Below are positions 1 through 9,229 of a stretch of DNA of 20,041 bases, piece after piece. Numbering within the stretch: position 1 is the stretch's first letter; each line of letters begins with the position of its first letter. The position numbers were made by a program, and so were the translations under genes. Location: assembly GCA_046765875.1 (NCBI GenBank), contig JBKPSJ010000417.1:1-20041 (forward strand), written 5' to 3'. The stretch is from DASRHY01 sp046765875. GTDB taxonomy: Bacteria; Actinomycetota; Actinomycetes; Propionibacteriales; Kribbellaceae. Below the pieces are notes generated by a model, which searched no databases, was not told where the DNA came from, and saw only the letters and a program-made list of their open reading frames with translations.

Positions 1-1
1 G

Positions 2-766
2 GTCCGCGAGCTGATCGGCCTGACCGGCCAGTACGCCAGCGTCGACGAGGACCTGTCCGGCCGCCGCAACCTGGTGATGATCGGCCGGCTGCTCGGGATG
101 TCCCGCCCGGCAGCCCGGGAGCGGGCCGGCGAACTGCTCGACCGGTTCGATCTGACCGAGGCCGGCGACCGGATCGCCAAGACGTACTCCGGCGGGATGC
201 GCCGGCGGCTCGACCTGGCCGCGAGCCTGGTCGGCCGGCCGAGCATCCTCTACCTGGACGAGCCGACCACCGGCCTGGACCCGCACAGCCGCAACGAGGT
301 GTGGGCGACGATCAGGCTGCTGGTGCTGGAGGGCAGCACAGTGTTGCTCACCACCCAGTACCTGGAGGAGGCCGACGCGCTCGCCGACTCGATCGTGGTG
401 TTCGACCACGGCCGGATCGTTGCCGAGGGCACCCCGGCCGAGCTCAAGAAGCAGACCGGCCGGCAGTCGCTCGACGTCCGGCCGGCCGACCCGGCCCAGC
501 TCGACAGGGTGCGGGCGATCCTCGCCCAGGAGGTGGGCGCGCTGCCGGTCACCGACGCCGACAACGGCCTGGTGAGCGTGACCGTGCCCGACGGCACCGC
601 GATGCCCGCCGTCGTACGCCGCCTCGACGACGCCGGCATCCCCGTCGTCGAGCTCTCACTGCGGCTGCCCAGCCTGGACGAGGTCTTCCTCGGCCTGACC
701 GGTCACGCCGCGAACACCGACACGACCAGTCAAGAAGGCAGCCGAGTAGTAGGAGCGAACCGATGA
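2..766 (+). CDS. DrrA-like ABC transporter ATP-binding protein (5' end outside window)
   Basis: This is the ATPase of a daunorubicin-resistance (DrrA) type exporter, which would power efflux by the permease encoded next. The frame is open from base 2, so the start codon and Walker A lie upstream of the window. Visible in order are the Q-loop region (LTGQYASVDEDLSG, near 20-60), the ABC signature YSGGMRRR from 185, Walker B ILYLDEPTTGLDP from 245, and the switch region TTQYLEEADALAD near 350. The switch position is Gln instead of the usual His, as is known for DrrA-type ATPases. After it comes a C-terminal extension of about 100 residues typical of DrrA proteins. The stop overlaps the permease start as ATGA (763-766), so translation is probably coupled. 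Family assignment is firm; the substrate cannot be read from sequence. Confidence 0.93.
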   Translation, partial: VRELIGLTGQYASVDEDLSGRRNLVMIGRLLGMSRPAARERAGELLDRFDLTEAGDRIAKTYSGGMRRRLDLAASLVGRPSILYLDEPTTGLDPHSRNEVWATIRLLVLEGSTVLLTTQYLEEADALADSIVVFDHGRIVAEGTPAELKKQTGRQSLDVRPADPAQLDRVRAILAQEVGALPVTDADNGLVSVTVPDGTAMPAVVRRLDDAGIPVVELSLRLPSLDEVFLGLTGHAANTDTTSQEGSRVVGANR

Positions 767-1575
767 GCGCGACAGCGATCCAGACTCCGGCGCTGGAGAT
801 TCGCCGGACCCCGTGGAGCTGGCTTGAGCAGAGTCTCACGCTGGCCTGGCGCAACATCGTCCGGATCCGTCAGAACCCCGAGGCCCTGGCCGATGTGACG
901 TTCCAGCCGATCATCTTCACCGTACTGTTCGTGTTCGTCTTCGGCGGCGCGGTGGCCGGCTCGGGCGGCTGGCAGCAGTACCTGCAGTTCGTCCTGCCCG
1001 GCCTGCTCGTCCAGGGCGTGGTGTTCGCGACGATGGGCACCGGAATCAGCCTCAACGACGACTTCGCGAAGGGTGTGTTCGACAGGTTCCGCAGCCTGCC
1101 GATCTCCCGGTCGGCGCCGCTGGTCGGTGCGGTACTCGGCGACGCCGTCCGGATCATCTGCTCGATCGTCATCCTGGTGACGTTCGCGCTGATCCTGGGC
1201 TTCCGGTTCCACAACGGCCTCGGCTACGGCCTGCTCGCCTGCGCACTGGCACTGGCGTTCGCGCTGTCGCTGTGCTGGGCCTGGGTCTGGATCGGGCTGA
1301 AGATGAAAACGGCCCAGGGCGTGCAGGGTGTGGCGTTCCTGGTGATGTTCCCGCTGACCTTCGGCAGCAACGTGTTCGTGCCGACCGACACGCTGCCGTC
1401 GTGGCTGCAGACCTTCGTCGACGTCAACCCGGTCAAGCACCTGGTCGACACGATGCGCGGGCTGATGCTCGGCGGCCCGATCCAGGGTCCGCTGCTGTGG
1501 ACGCTGGCCTGGATGGCGGCCTTCGTGGCGGTGTTCGCGCCGTTGGCGATCAGCACCTACCGGCGACGGACCTGA
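763..1575 (+). CDS. DrrB-like ABC-2 transporter permease
   Basis: A 270-aa ABC-2 family membrane protein, partner of the ATPase just upstream. The start is ATG 763, overlapping the ATPase stop by 4 bp, with an AGGAG ribosome site at 751-755. The N-terminal 45 residues are cytosolic (TLAWRNIVRIRQNPEAL). About six hydrophobic segments follow, the first being IIFTVLFVFVFGGAV. Between segments 2 and 3 lies FAKGVFDRFRSLPISRSAP, the loop conserved in DrrB/ABC-2 permeases and placed on the cytosolic face. The family exports lipophilic drugs or lipids. Near the C-terminus, DVNPVKHLVDTMRGLMLG is also typical. The 3' end overlaps the end of the convergent regulator gene by 19 bp. An in-frame extension upstream to 301 exists but only shadows the ATPase gene. 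Confidence 0.94.
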   Translation: MSATAIQTPALEIRRTPWSWLEQSLTLAWRNIVRIRQNPEALADVTFQPIIFTVLFVFVFGGAVAGSGGWQQYLQFVLPGLLVQGVVFATMGTGISLNDDFAKGVFDRFRSLPISRSAPLVGAVLGDAVRIICSIVILVTFALILGFRFHNGLGYGLLACALALAFALSLCWAWVWIGLKMKTAQGVQGVAFLVMFPLTFGSNVFVPTDTLPSWLQTFVDVNPVKHLVDTMRGLMLGGPIQGPLLWTLAWMAAFVAVFAPLAISTYRRRT

Positions 1576-4500
1576 TCGGAGCCGGGTACGACATCCAGAT
1601 CGGCATAGGCGGCGGCGCGGGACAGGCTCGCGCCGCCGTCGTATGCCTGCTGGTACGCCGTCTCGCCGAGTAGTTCGATACAGCGCTCGGCGGTACGGCG
1701 TACCTCGGCCGACGGCATCGATCGCATTCCGCGCAGGGCCGCGACCACGCCGAGCAGGTGGGCGGCGCGGGACGGCTTCCCGCCGGCCAGTGTGATGGTC
1801 GCGTACACCTCGACCGAGGCGGACAGCACCGGCATGTCCTCGGATCGGGCGCCGAACTCGAGCGACCTGCGAATGAGCGTGCGGGCGAGGTCCAGGTCGC
1901 CCTCGTCCATCGCGACAGCGGCCCGCATCGCGTTGATGATCGACAACCCCTGCGGGGCGAAGAACTCCGAGACTCCGCTGAGCTTGTCCAGTGCGGTGTC
2001 GGTCAGCTCGCGGGCCGCGGCCAGGTTGCCGAGCCGGCGTTCGAGCGCACCGAGTGCGGCGAGCGAGAACACGTCGTTGCCGTGGTCGCCCTCGAGGGCG
2101 GACAGTTCGCGGGACAAGCGCAGATCGGCACGGGCGCCATCGGTGTCGCCGAGCTCCATCCGGTTCTGAGCGCGCTGGATCACCATCATCGACCAGCCCT
2201 CCCGGGTGCCGAGCTCGTCCAGCAGCCGCAGCGCCTCGGTGAACGCCTCGATCGCGGCCTCGTGGTCACCGGACTGGGTCGCGTGACCGGCCAGGCCGCG
2301 CTGCGCCATCGACATCCCCCACCGGTCACCGAGCGAGCGGAATCCGTCGAGCGCGATGCCCAGGTCGGAGCGCATCTGGGCGACGTCGCCCTCGTTCTCG
2401 GCCAGCATCGCGCGCATCATCCGGGCCGCGGAGCGGTTCCACAGGTCGGGGTCGTCCAGCGCGGTCTCGAGGTAGACCAGCCCGGCGGACCGGTCGTTGC
2501 GCACCATCGCCCAGATGGCGTCGGCGAGGAGGGTCTCGAACCAGACCCGCCCCGGGTTCCGCCGGCGCAGGTATCGGATCTCGGCCAGCGCGCGCAGCGC
2601 GCGTCGCTGCGCGATCTCGGTGCGCTCGATGCCCTCCGCGGCCAGGCTGCCCATCGCGTACATGAACAACGTGAACGAGCGCTGCCGGACCGGTGTCGGC
2701 CCGCTCAGTTCCAGCGAGGCCTGCAACCAGCTCATCGCCTCGGCCGGGCGGCCGCGCAGGTTCCAGAACTCGCCGAGCACCGCGACCAGCCGTACCGCGA
2801 GATCGGCGTCCTCGGTGTCGACCGCGAACCGGAGCGCGCCGAGCAGGTTGTCGTGGTCGGCGTCCAGCCGGGCGATCCAGATCACCTGGTCGCCGGTGCG
2901 CAGCTTGTGCGCCGCCTGTTCGACCAGGTCGCGGAAGTACTCCGCGTGCGCCCGCCGGACCGCATCGGTCTCGCCGGCCTCGGTCAGCCGCTCGGCGCTG
3001 AACGCCTTGACCGTCTCGAGCATCCGGTACCGCACCGCGCCGGACCTGTCGGTTGCCTCCAGCAAGGACTTGTCGACCAATGAGGCGAGTACCGCAAGCA
3101 CATCCTCGGCAGGTACGCCCACGCCGCCGCAGACCCGTTCCGCGGCATCGAGCGTCGCACCTCCGGAGAACACGGACAGCCGGCGGGCGACCGTCCGTTC
3201 CGCGTCGTCGAGCAGCTCCCAGCTCCATTCGACCACCGCGCGCAGCGTCTGGTGTCTCGGCAGCGCGGTCCGGCTGCCGGTGGTGAGCAGCCGGAACCGG
3301 TCGGCCAGCCGGTCGACGATCTGCTCCGGGCTCATCGAACGCATCCGGGCCGCGGCGAGCTCGATGGCCAGCGGCATCCCGTCCAGCCGCCGGCAGATCT
3401 CGCTGACCGCGCCGTTGTTCGCCGCGGTGAGCGCGAAGGCCGGGTCCACCGCGGTGGTGCGGTCGACGAACAACTGCACCGACGGGTACGGCGCCATCCC
3501 GTTCGCGCCGTCGGCCGGTGGCATGCCCAACGAGCCGACCGGGTACAACTGCTCGCCCTCGATCCCGAGCGGTTCGCGACTCGTGGCCAGCACCCGAAGC
3601 AGCGGACTGCGGCCGAGCAGCGCCTCGGTGAGGTCGGCCACGCCTGCGACCAGGTGTTCGCAGTTGTCGAGCACGAGCGTCACGCGGCGGTCGGCGAGTA
3701 CGTCGAGCAGCCGGTCGCGGGCGGTCCGTACGGTCACCACTCGGCCGCGGGACAGCTTGCCGCGGGCGTCCTCGACGTACTCGCTGACGCCGAGCGCGGA
3801 CAGGATCGCGGGCGCGATATCGGCCGGGTCGCCGAGCGGGGCGAGTTCGACGAACCAGATCCCGTCCGGTGACTGGTGGCCTTTGCGGCGAAGCGCGGGG
3901 GGTCTGGGGGGTCGTCCCCCCAGCTCCCGGAGCAGGGTTAGAGCAGTCTCGGTGGCCAGCCGGGTCTTGCCGGCACCGCCCGGGCCCACGAGGGTGACCA
4001 GCCGGGACCCGGCGAGCAACTTGCCGATCGCGGCGACGTCCTCGTCCCGGCCGACGAAGCTGGTCAGCCTGGCTCGCAGGTTGTTCGGCGGCTGTGTCTC
4101 GCTCTCCTGGGGTTCGACTGCGGTGCTACGGCGTACGGGCGGATCGAGGGGTTGGCCGCGCAGCACCGCCGTGTGTACCTCGCGGAGCCGGGCCGACGGA
4201 TCGACGCCGAGCTCGTCGGCGAGCCGGGTGCGGATCTCCTCGTACGCGGTCAGCGCGTCGATCTGCCGGCCACTGGCATGCAGGGCTCGGATCAGCAGTT
4301 CATGGGTACGTTCGCGTAGCGGGTGCGCGGCTGCGAGCGGCGCCAGGTCGGCGACTGCCTGACCGGCGCGGCCCAGGGCGATCAGGAACTGTGCGCGGTC
4401 CTCCGCTGCGGCCAGCCGCATATCGTCCAGCCGGGCTGCCGGCGCCTGCGCGAACGGTGCCTCCCGGACGTCGGCGAGCGCGTCGCCGCGCCACAGCGAA

Positions 4501-4865
4501 ACGGCTTCGTCGAGCAGCCCGACCGCCGCCTCCGGCCGGCTCGAGCGAGCCGTGCGGACCAGCCGTTCGAACTCGGTGGCGTCCACCTCGGTCGCAGTCA
4601 GCGTGTACCCGGACGGGCCGGACAGGATCGAGTCCGGCGAGCCGAGCGTGGTCCGCAGCCGCGACACCAGCGACTGCAACGCATTGCCGACCGCTGCCGG
4701 CGGATCGTCGCCCCACAGTGCGTCGACGAGGGTGTTCACGCCGACCGGACGCCCGGCGTCCAGCGCAAGGCGGGCCACCAGGGCTCGCAACCGGCCGCCG
4801 CGGACGTCGACCACGGAGCCGTCGGCGGCCCGTACCTCCAGGGGCCCGAGCACCGCGATCCGCAC
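1557..4865 (-). CDS. SARP/AfsR-like transcriptional regulator with NB-ARC-type ATPase and TPR region
   Basis: A 1102-aa regulator. The chosen start is GTG 4865, giving MRIAVLGPLEV, the usual SARP N-terminus; GTG 4874 is an alternative, and the open frame beyond it is antisense shadow. Residues 1-95 form the OmpR-type winged-helix DNA-binding domain. Residues 96-240 form the bacterial transcriptional activation domain (EFERLVRTAR to ELGVDPSARL). From about 265 is a signal-transduction ATPase with Walker A GPGGAGKT at 294-301, Walker B VTLVLDN at 395-401 and the conserved NCEHL. The C-terminal half is helical and TPR-like. SARPs activate secondary-metabolite genes, and this architecture matches AfsR relatives. 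Residues about 316-332 look inserted (separate entry). It converges on the drrAB-like pair, a plausible but unproven target, and diverges from a serine hydrolase gene. Confidence 0.93.
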   Translation of the reverse strand: MRIAVLGPLEVRAADGSVVDVRGGRLRALVARLALDAGRPVGVNTLVDALWGDDPPAAVGNALQSLVSRLRTTLGSPDSILSGPSGYTLTATEVDATEFERLVRTARSSRPEAAVGLLDEAVSLWRGDALADVREAPFAQAPAARLDDMRLAAAEDRAQFLIALGRAGQAVADLAPLAAAHPLRERTHELLIRALHASGRQIDALTAYEEIRTRLADELGVDPSARLREVHTAVLRGQPLDPPVRRSTAVEPQESETQPPNNLRARLTSFVGRDEDVAAIGKLLAGSRLVTLVGPGGAGKTRLATETALTLLRELGGRPPRPPALRRKGHQSPDGIWFVELAPLGDPADIAPAILSALGVSEYVEDARGKLSRGRVVTVRTARDRLLDVLADRRVTLVLDNCEHLVAGVADLTEALLGRSPLLRVLATSREPLGIEGEQLYPVGSLGMPPADGANGMAPYPSVQLFVDRTTAVDPAFALTAANNGAVSEICRRLDGMPLAIELAAARMRSMSPEQIVDRLADRFRLLTTGSRTALPRHQTLRAVVEWSWELLDDAERTVARRLSVFSGGATLDAAERVCGGVGVPAEDVLAVLASLVDKSLLEATDRSGAVRYRMLETVKAFSAERLTEAGETDAVRRAHAEYFRDLVEQAAHKLRTGDQVIWIARLDADHDNLLGALRFAVDTEDADLAVRLVAVLGEFWNLRGRPAEAMSWLQASLELSGPTPVRQRSFTLFMYAMGSLAAEGIERTEIAQRRALRALAEIRYLRRRNPGRVWFETLLADAIWAMVRNDRSAGLVYLETALDDPDLWNRSAARMMRAMLAENEGDVAQMRSDLGIALDGFRSLGDRWGMSMAQRGLAGHATQSGDHEAAIEAFTEALRLLDELGTREGWSMMVIQRAQNRMELGDTDGARADLRLSRELSALEGDHGNDVFSLAALGALERRLGNLAAARELTDTALDKLSGVSEFFAPQGLSIINAMRAAVAMDEGDLDLARTLIRRSLEFGARSEDMPVLSASVEVYATITLAGGKPSRAAHLLGVVAALRGMRSMPSAEVRRTAERCIELLGETAYQQAYDGGASLSRAAAYADLDVVPGSDQVRRR
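1610..1638 (+). terminator. Candidate hairpin terminator downstream of the exporter operon
   Basis: The arms 1610-1619 (CGGCGGCGCG) and 1629-1638 pair perfectly over 10 bp around a 9-nt loop, 35 bp after the permease stop. There is no T-tract, which is common for actinobacterial stem-loop terminators. The hairpin lies inside the last codons of the opposite-strand regulator (RAAAYAD region), so the arms also encode protein. That is an alternative reason for the GC-rich repeat, hence the moderate confidence. Confidence 0.4.
3870..3923. repeat. In-frame hairpin-bearing insert in the SARP ATPase domain
   Basis: Positions 3904-3911 (CTGGGGGG) and 3916-3923 (CCCCCCAG) form a perfect 8-bp inverted repeat with a 4-nt loop, followed by another G run at 3897-3902. 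On the minus strand this region encodes GGRPPRPPALRRKGHQSP, placed between Walker A and the strand starting DGIWFVELAPL. Relatives normally join these two parts with a short linker. Runs of G and C with CTG/CAG ends resemble palindromic repeats common in intergenic DNA of actinomycetes. That it is a repeat-family copy is inference; the inverted repeat itself is directly seen. Confidence 0.6.
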
Positions 4866-4904
4866 AGCGCCCACTCTGACACAGCCGACGGCTAACCTCG
4901 GCCT
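4866..4904. promoter_or_regulatory. 39-bp divergent promoter region, SARP / serine hydrolase
   Basis: Only 39 bp separate the GTG of the regulator from the ATG of the hydrolase. On the plus strand TAACCT (4893-4898) fits a -10 box and stands 6 nt before ATG 4905, so the hydrolase mRNA is probably leaderless. On the minus strand CAGAGT (4878-4873) stands 7 nt before GTG 4865 and is a weaker -10 candidate. The -35 position of the plus promoter (about 4870-4875) falls on the minus-strand -10 box. No clear ribosome site is seen for either gene. Confidence 0.5.
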
Positions 4905-6251
4905 ATGACCGAGCTGACCGCCCAGACCAGGGCATCGCTGGACCGGATCATCGCCGACCGCCAGTCCAAGCACCGGGTCCCGGGGATCGCCGCGGCGGTG
5001 GCGCGGTCCGGCCGTGTGGTTTGGTCCGGCAGCGCCGGCTCGGCCGATATCGGCACCGGTGAGCCGCCCGGTCCGGACACCCAGTTCCAGGTGGCGTCGA
5101 TCAGCAAGACCTTCACCGCCGTGCTGATCATGGCCCTGAGGGACGCCGGCAAGTTGTCGCTCGACGACCCGCTGGAGACGTACGTACCGGAGAGCAAGCA
5201 CGGCGGCATCACCCTGCGGCAGATGCTCAGCCACGTCAGCGGGATGCAGCGCGAGCCGGTCGGCGACGTCTGGGAGCAGCTGAAGTTCCCCAGCGTCGAC
5301 GAACTCCTGGTGGGCTGGAATGAAGCCGAGCGGATCGGCCGGCCGCACGACCTGTGGCACTACTCGAACCTTGCGTACTCGATGCTCGGCGAGGTCGTCG
5401 CCCGCGTCGACGGCCGGCCCTGGACCGAGGCACTGCAGGCCCGGATCCTCGATCCGCTCGGGATGCGGCGGACCACGCTCGGCCTCACCGGTACCGCGGC
5501 CACCGGGTACTACGTGCCGCCGTTCAGCGACGTACCGGCGGCCGAGCCGGTGCTCGACATCGGGGCGATGGCCGCGTGCGGCGGGCTGGCCAGCACAACT
5601 ACCGACCTTGCCGCGTGGACCATATTCCTTGCTGAGGGCAACGACGAACTGCTGGCCAAGGACACCCTGGACGAGATGTGCCAGGTGCAGACGATCGCGG
5701 ACCCGGACCGCTGGACGCTCGGCTGGGGGCTCGGGCTGATGCTGATCCGGATCGGCGACCGGGTGTACGCCGGCCACACCGGCGGGATGCCCGGCCACAT
5801 CACCGGCATGTTCGTGCACCGCAAGTCCGGCACCGCCGGAATCGCACTGATGAACACCACCTCAGCGCCGGACCCGGCCCTGCTGGCGACCGACCTGATC
5901 GCCGAGGTGCTCGACAACGACCCGGAGCCGACCGAGCCGTGGACCGCCGGCACAGCGGTGCCGGACGAATTCGCCGCGCTGCTCGGCACGTGGTTCTCCG
6001 AGGGCCAGGCGTTCGTGTTCAGCGTTCGCAACGGCGTGCTCGAGGCGCGTCAGGACAAGGCGCCGGAGTACAAGGAGCCGTCGGTGTTCGAGCGGATCGA
6101 CGACGACGTGTACCGCACCAAGGGCGGCCGCGAGCCCGGCGAGATCCTGCGCATCACCCGTGACGAGCGCGGCGTACCCGTCAAGCTCAACTGGGCGACG
6201 TACCTGTTCACCCGCGAGCCCTACGCCTTCGGCGAATGGCTCCAGAAGTAG
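4905..6251 (+). CDS. Serine hydrolase, class C beta-lactamase/esterase fold (cytosolic)
   Basis: A 448-aa member of the beta-lactamase-related serine hydrolase family (class C / EstB / DD-peptidase fold). The nucleophile motif SxxK is SISK at residues 65-68, the second motif YxN is YSN at 153-155, and the third motif is HTGG at 291-294. All three are intact, so it should be active. There is no signal peptide, which argues against a periplasmic or secreted beta-lactamase and favours an intracellular esterase, amidase or peptidase. The last ~120 residues form a small C-terminal domain (from EFAALLGTWFSEG) seen in many such hydrolases. The start ATG 4905 has a TAACCT -10 box six bases upstream and no ribosome site. 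The substrate is unknown. A distant paralogue lies at 11090-12478. Confidence 0.9.
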   Translation: MTELTAQTRASLDRIIADRQSKHRVPGIAAAVARSGRVVWSGSAGSADIGTGEPPGPDTQFQVASISKTFTAVLIMALRDAGKLSLDDPLETYVPESKHGGITLRQMLSHVSGMQREPVGDVWEQLKFPSVDELLVGWNEAERIGRPHDLWHYSNLAYSMLGEVVARVDGRPWTEALQARILDPLGMRRTTLGLTGTAATGYYVPPFSDVPAAEPVLDIGAMAACGGLASTTTDLAAWTIFLAEGNDELLAKDTLDEMCQVQTIADPDRWTLGWGLGLMLIRIGDRVYAGHTGGMPGHITGMFVHRKSGTAGIALMNTTSAPDPALLATDLIAEVLDNDPEPTEPWTAGTAVPDEFAALLGTWFSEGQAFVFSVRNGVLEARQDKAPEYKEPSVFERIDDDVYRTKGGREPGEILRITRDERGVPVKLNWATYLFTREPYAFGEWLQK

Positions 6252-6303
6252 TCAGAAGTAGTCAGAAGTAGTCAGAAGTTGCCGGAAGTAGTCAGAGGTT
6301 GCG
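6244..6303. repeat. 10-bp tandem repeat over two convergent stop codons
   Basis: The unit AGAAGTAGTC occurs three times exactly (6244-6273). It is followed by a diverged copy (6274-6283), a near-exact copy (6284-6293) and a decayed sixth copy to 6303. The first copy contains the TAG stop of the serine hydrolase (6249-6251). The fifth and sixth contain the TGA stop of the opposite-strand phenylacetate-CoA ligase (6294-6292). The repeat fills the whole gap between the two genes. I see no hairpin in it. It looks like a local duplication (slippage) of the gene end. Confidence 0.9.
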
Positions 6304-7601
6304 GTCGTCCTGGATGCGCTTGGCCTTGCCGAGCGAGCGCTCCAGGGCGTGCGGGTCGACGACCTCGACGGCGCAGGTGACGCCGATCCGGTCCTTGACC
6401 CTACCGGCCAGCCGTGCCGCCAACACGGACCGGTCGCCGTCGAAGTCCGGCGCGACCTCGACCCGGACGGTCAGCTCGTCCAGACGGTCCGGCCGGGTCA
6501 GCACGCAGACGTAGTGCGGCGCCAGGCCCTCGGTGGCCAGGATGTGCTCCTCGATCTGGGTCGGGAACACGTTCACGCCACGGACGATCATCAGATCGTC
6601 GCTGCGCCCGGTGATCTTCTCCATTCGGCGCATCGCCGGACGTGCGGTGCCTGGCAACAGCCTGGTCAGGTCGCGAGTGCGGTACCGCAATACTGGCAAG
6701 GCCTGCTTGGTCAGCGTTGTGAAGACCAGTTCGCCAAGTTCGCCGTCCGGCAGTACGTCGCCGGTCACCGGGTCGATGATCTCCGGGTAGAAGTGGTCCT
6801 CCCAGATATGCAGCCCGTCCTTGGTCTCGACGCACTCCTGCGCGACGCCCGGGCCCATCACCTCCGACAGCCCGTAGATGTCGACGGCGTGCATCGCGGT
6901 ACGGGCCTCGACCTCGGCGCGCATCTGCTCGGTCCACGGCTCGGCGCCGAAGATCCCGATCCGCAGCGCGGTGTCCTTCGGATCGACGCCGCGTTGCTCC
7001 ATCACGTCCAGGATCGCCAGGAAGTAGGACGGGGTGACCATCACGATCCGCGGACCGAAGTCGACGATCAGCTGGACCTGCCGGTCGGTCATCCCGCCGG
7101 ACACCGGTACGACCGTGCAGCCGAGCCGCTCGGCTCCGTAGTGCGCGCCGAGCCCACCGGTGAACAGGCCGTACCCGTACGCGACGTGGCAGATGTCGCC
7201 GGCCCGGCCTCCGGCAGCGCGGATCGAACGGGCCATCAGGTCCGACCAGGTGTCGAGGTCGTCGCGGGTGTAGCCGACCACCGTGGCGCGTCCGGTCGTA
7301 CCTGAGGAGGCGTGTAAGCGAACCACCTCGGTCCGCGGTACGGCGAACATGCCGAACGGGTAGTTCCGCCGCAGGTCCTCCTTGGTGGTGAACGGCAGCC
7401 GGGACATGTCGGACAGGTCCTTGAGGTCGTCCGGAGCGAATCCGGCCGAGTCGAGTGCGGACTTGTAGTGCGGCACCTTCTCGTAGCAGCGGCGCACGGT
7501 GTCTTGCAGCCGCGCGAGTTGGACGTCGCGGAGCTGGTCGGCCGGCAGCCGCTCTCCGTCGTCCAGCAGATCCGGCGGCGGAGCCTCGCCGAGCCGGCCG
7601 G

Positions 7602-7605
<4 letters not shown>
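6292..7605 (-). CDS. paaK: Phenylacetate-CoA ligase
   Basis: A 437-aa AMP-forming ligase that makes phenylacetyl-CoA from phenylacetate, CoA and ATP, the entry step of the phenylacetate pathway. The phosphate-binding motif HASSGTTGR is at residues 98-106. Further family hallmarks are VDIYGLSEVMGPGV, YRTRDLTRLLPG, GRSDDLMIVRGVNVFP and the C-terminal GKAKRI, with the lysine of the adenylation step. The start is ATG 7605, overlapping the thiolase stop as ATGA (7605-7602); the 15-residue extension to 7650 is rejected because it sits fully inside the thiolase gene. There is no strong ribosome site, so coupling is likely. Codon 97 is a rare TTA. The gene is last in paaI-paaJ-paaK, and its stop lies in the tandem repeat. 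Length and motifs match PaaK closely. Confidence 0.96.
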
Positions 7606-8803
<1,198 letters not shown>

Positions 8804-8807
<4 letters not shown>

Positions 8808-9229
8808 TTCTCCTCCAGGAAGCTGCCGTTGATCTGCCGGCTGCGGCCGCGGAACTCGGCGATCAGCTCATTGTCGCCGCGCCGGACGGTGACGTCGTAG
8901 ATGCCGTTGCGTCCGTACGACGCCCGCTCGACGGCGTCGGCCACGAGTATGTCGCCGAGCCTGGCCGGCGTGACGAACACGATGTCGCAGGCCTGGGCGA
9001 CGGTGCGCTGGTTGCGCGAGTTGCAGGCGAACGCGAACGCCGAGTCGGCCAGCGTGAACACGAACCCGCCGTGCGCGATGCCGTGCCCGTTCACCATGTC
9101 CGCGCGGACCGGCATCTCGAGCACCGCCCGGCCGGCCGTGACCGAGACCAGCCGCATCCCGAGACCGGAACTGGCGGCGTCGTCGGCCCACATCGCGGCG
9201 GCCACGGCCCGGGCCAGCTCGTCACTCAT
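8804..9229 (-). CDS. paaI: PaaI hotdog-fold acyl-CoA thioesterase
   Basis: A 141-aa hotdog thioesterase. PaaI enzymes hydrolyse phenylacetyl-CoA and hydroxylated derivatives, and are thought to free CoA trapped in pathway dead ends. The core motif NGHGIAHGGFVFTLADSAFA covers residues 47-66. D62 corresponds to the catalytic aspartate of PaaI, and N47/H53 lie in the conserved active-site loop. The start is ATG 9229. Upstream on this strand AGGGTGAG could act as a ribosome site, but the same bases form TAGGGT (9241-9236), a -10 box six bases from the ATG, so a leaderless mRNA is also possible. It is first gene of paaI-paaJ-paaK and divergent from paaN. Confidence 0.94.

Noticed and set aside
301..762. 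Upstream extension of the permease frame
   Set aside because: The sequence is Arg/Gly-rich shadow of the ATPase gene in another frame; ATG 763 has an AGGAG site and the classic ATGA overlap.
730..1440. Long minus-strand frames opposite the permease
   Set aside because: Composition is Arg/Gln/His-rich shadow of a membrane protein gene, with no start signal.
2497..4362. A 621-codon open frame on the plus strand inside the regulator gene
   Set aside because: It lies fully antisense to the SARP gene, its product is low-complexity Ser/Arg-rich, and no ribosome site or family motif is seen. High GC content makes such stop-free antisense frames common.
4866..5819. N-terminal extension of the SARP protein by about 318 residues
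   Set aside because: It runs antisense through the serine hydrolase gene. SARP proteins begin at the LGPLEV motif, which follows GTG 4865 immediately.
4905..6251. Antibiotic-resistance beta-lactamase
   Set aside because: No signal peptide, a long extra C-terminal domain and the broad EstB/DD-peptidase-like family make a resistance role unlikely from sequence alone.
6244..6303. CRISPR-like repeat array
   Set aside because: The unit is 10 bp without spacers, so it is a simple tandem repeat; no cas gene is present.
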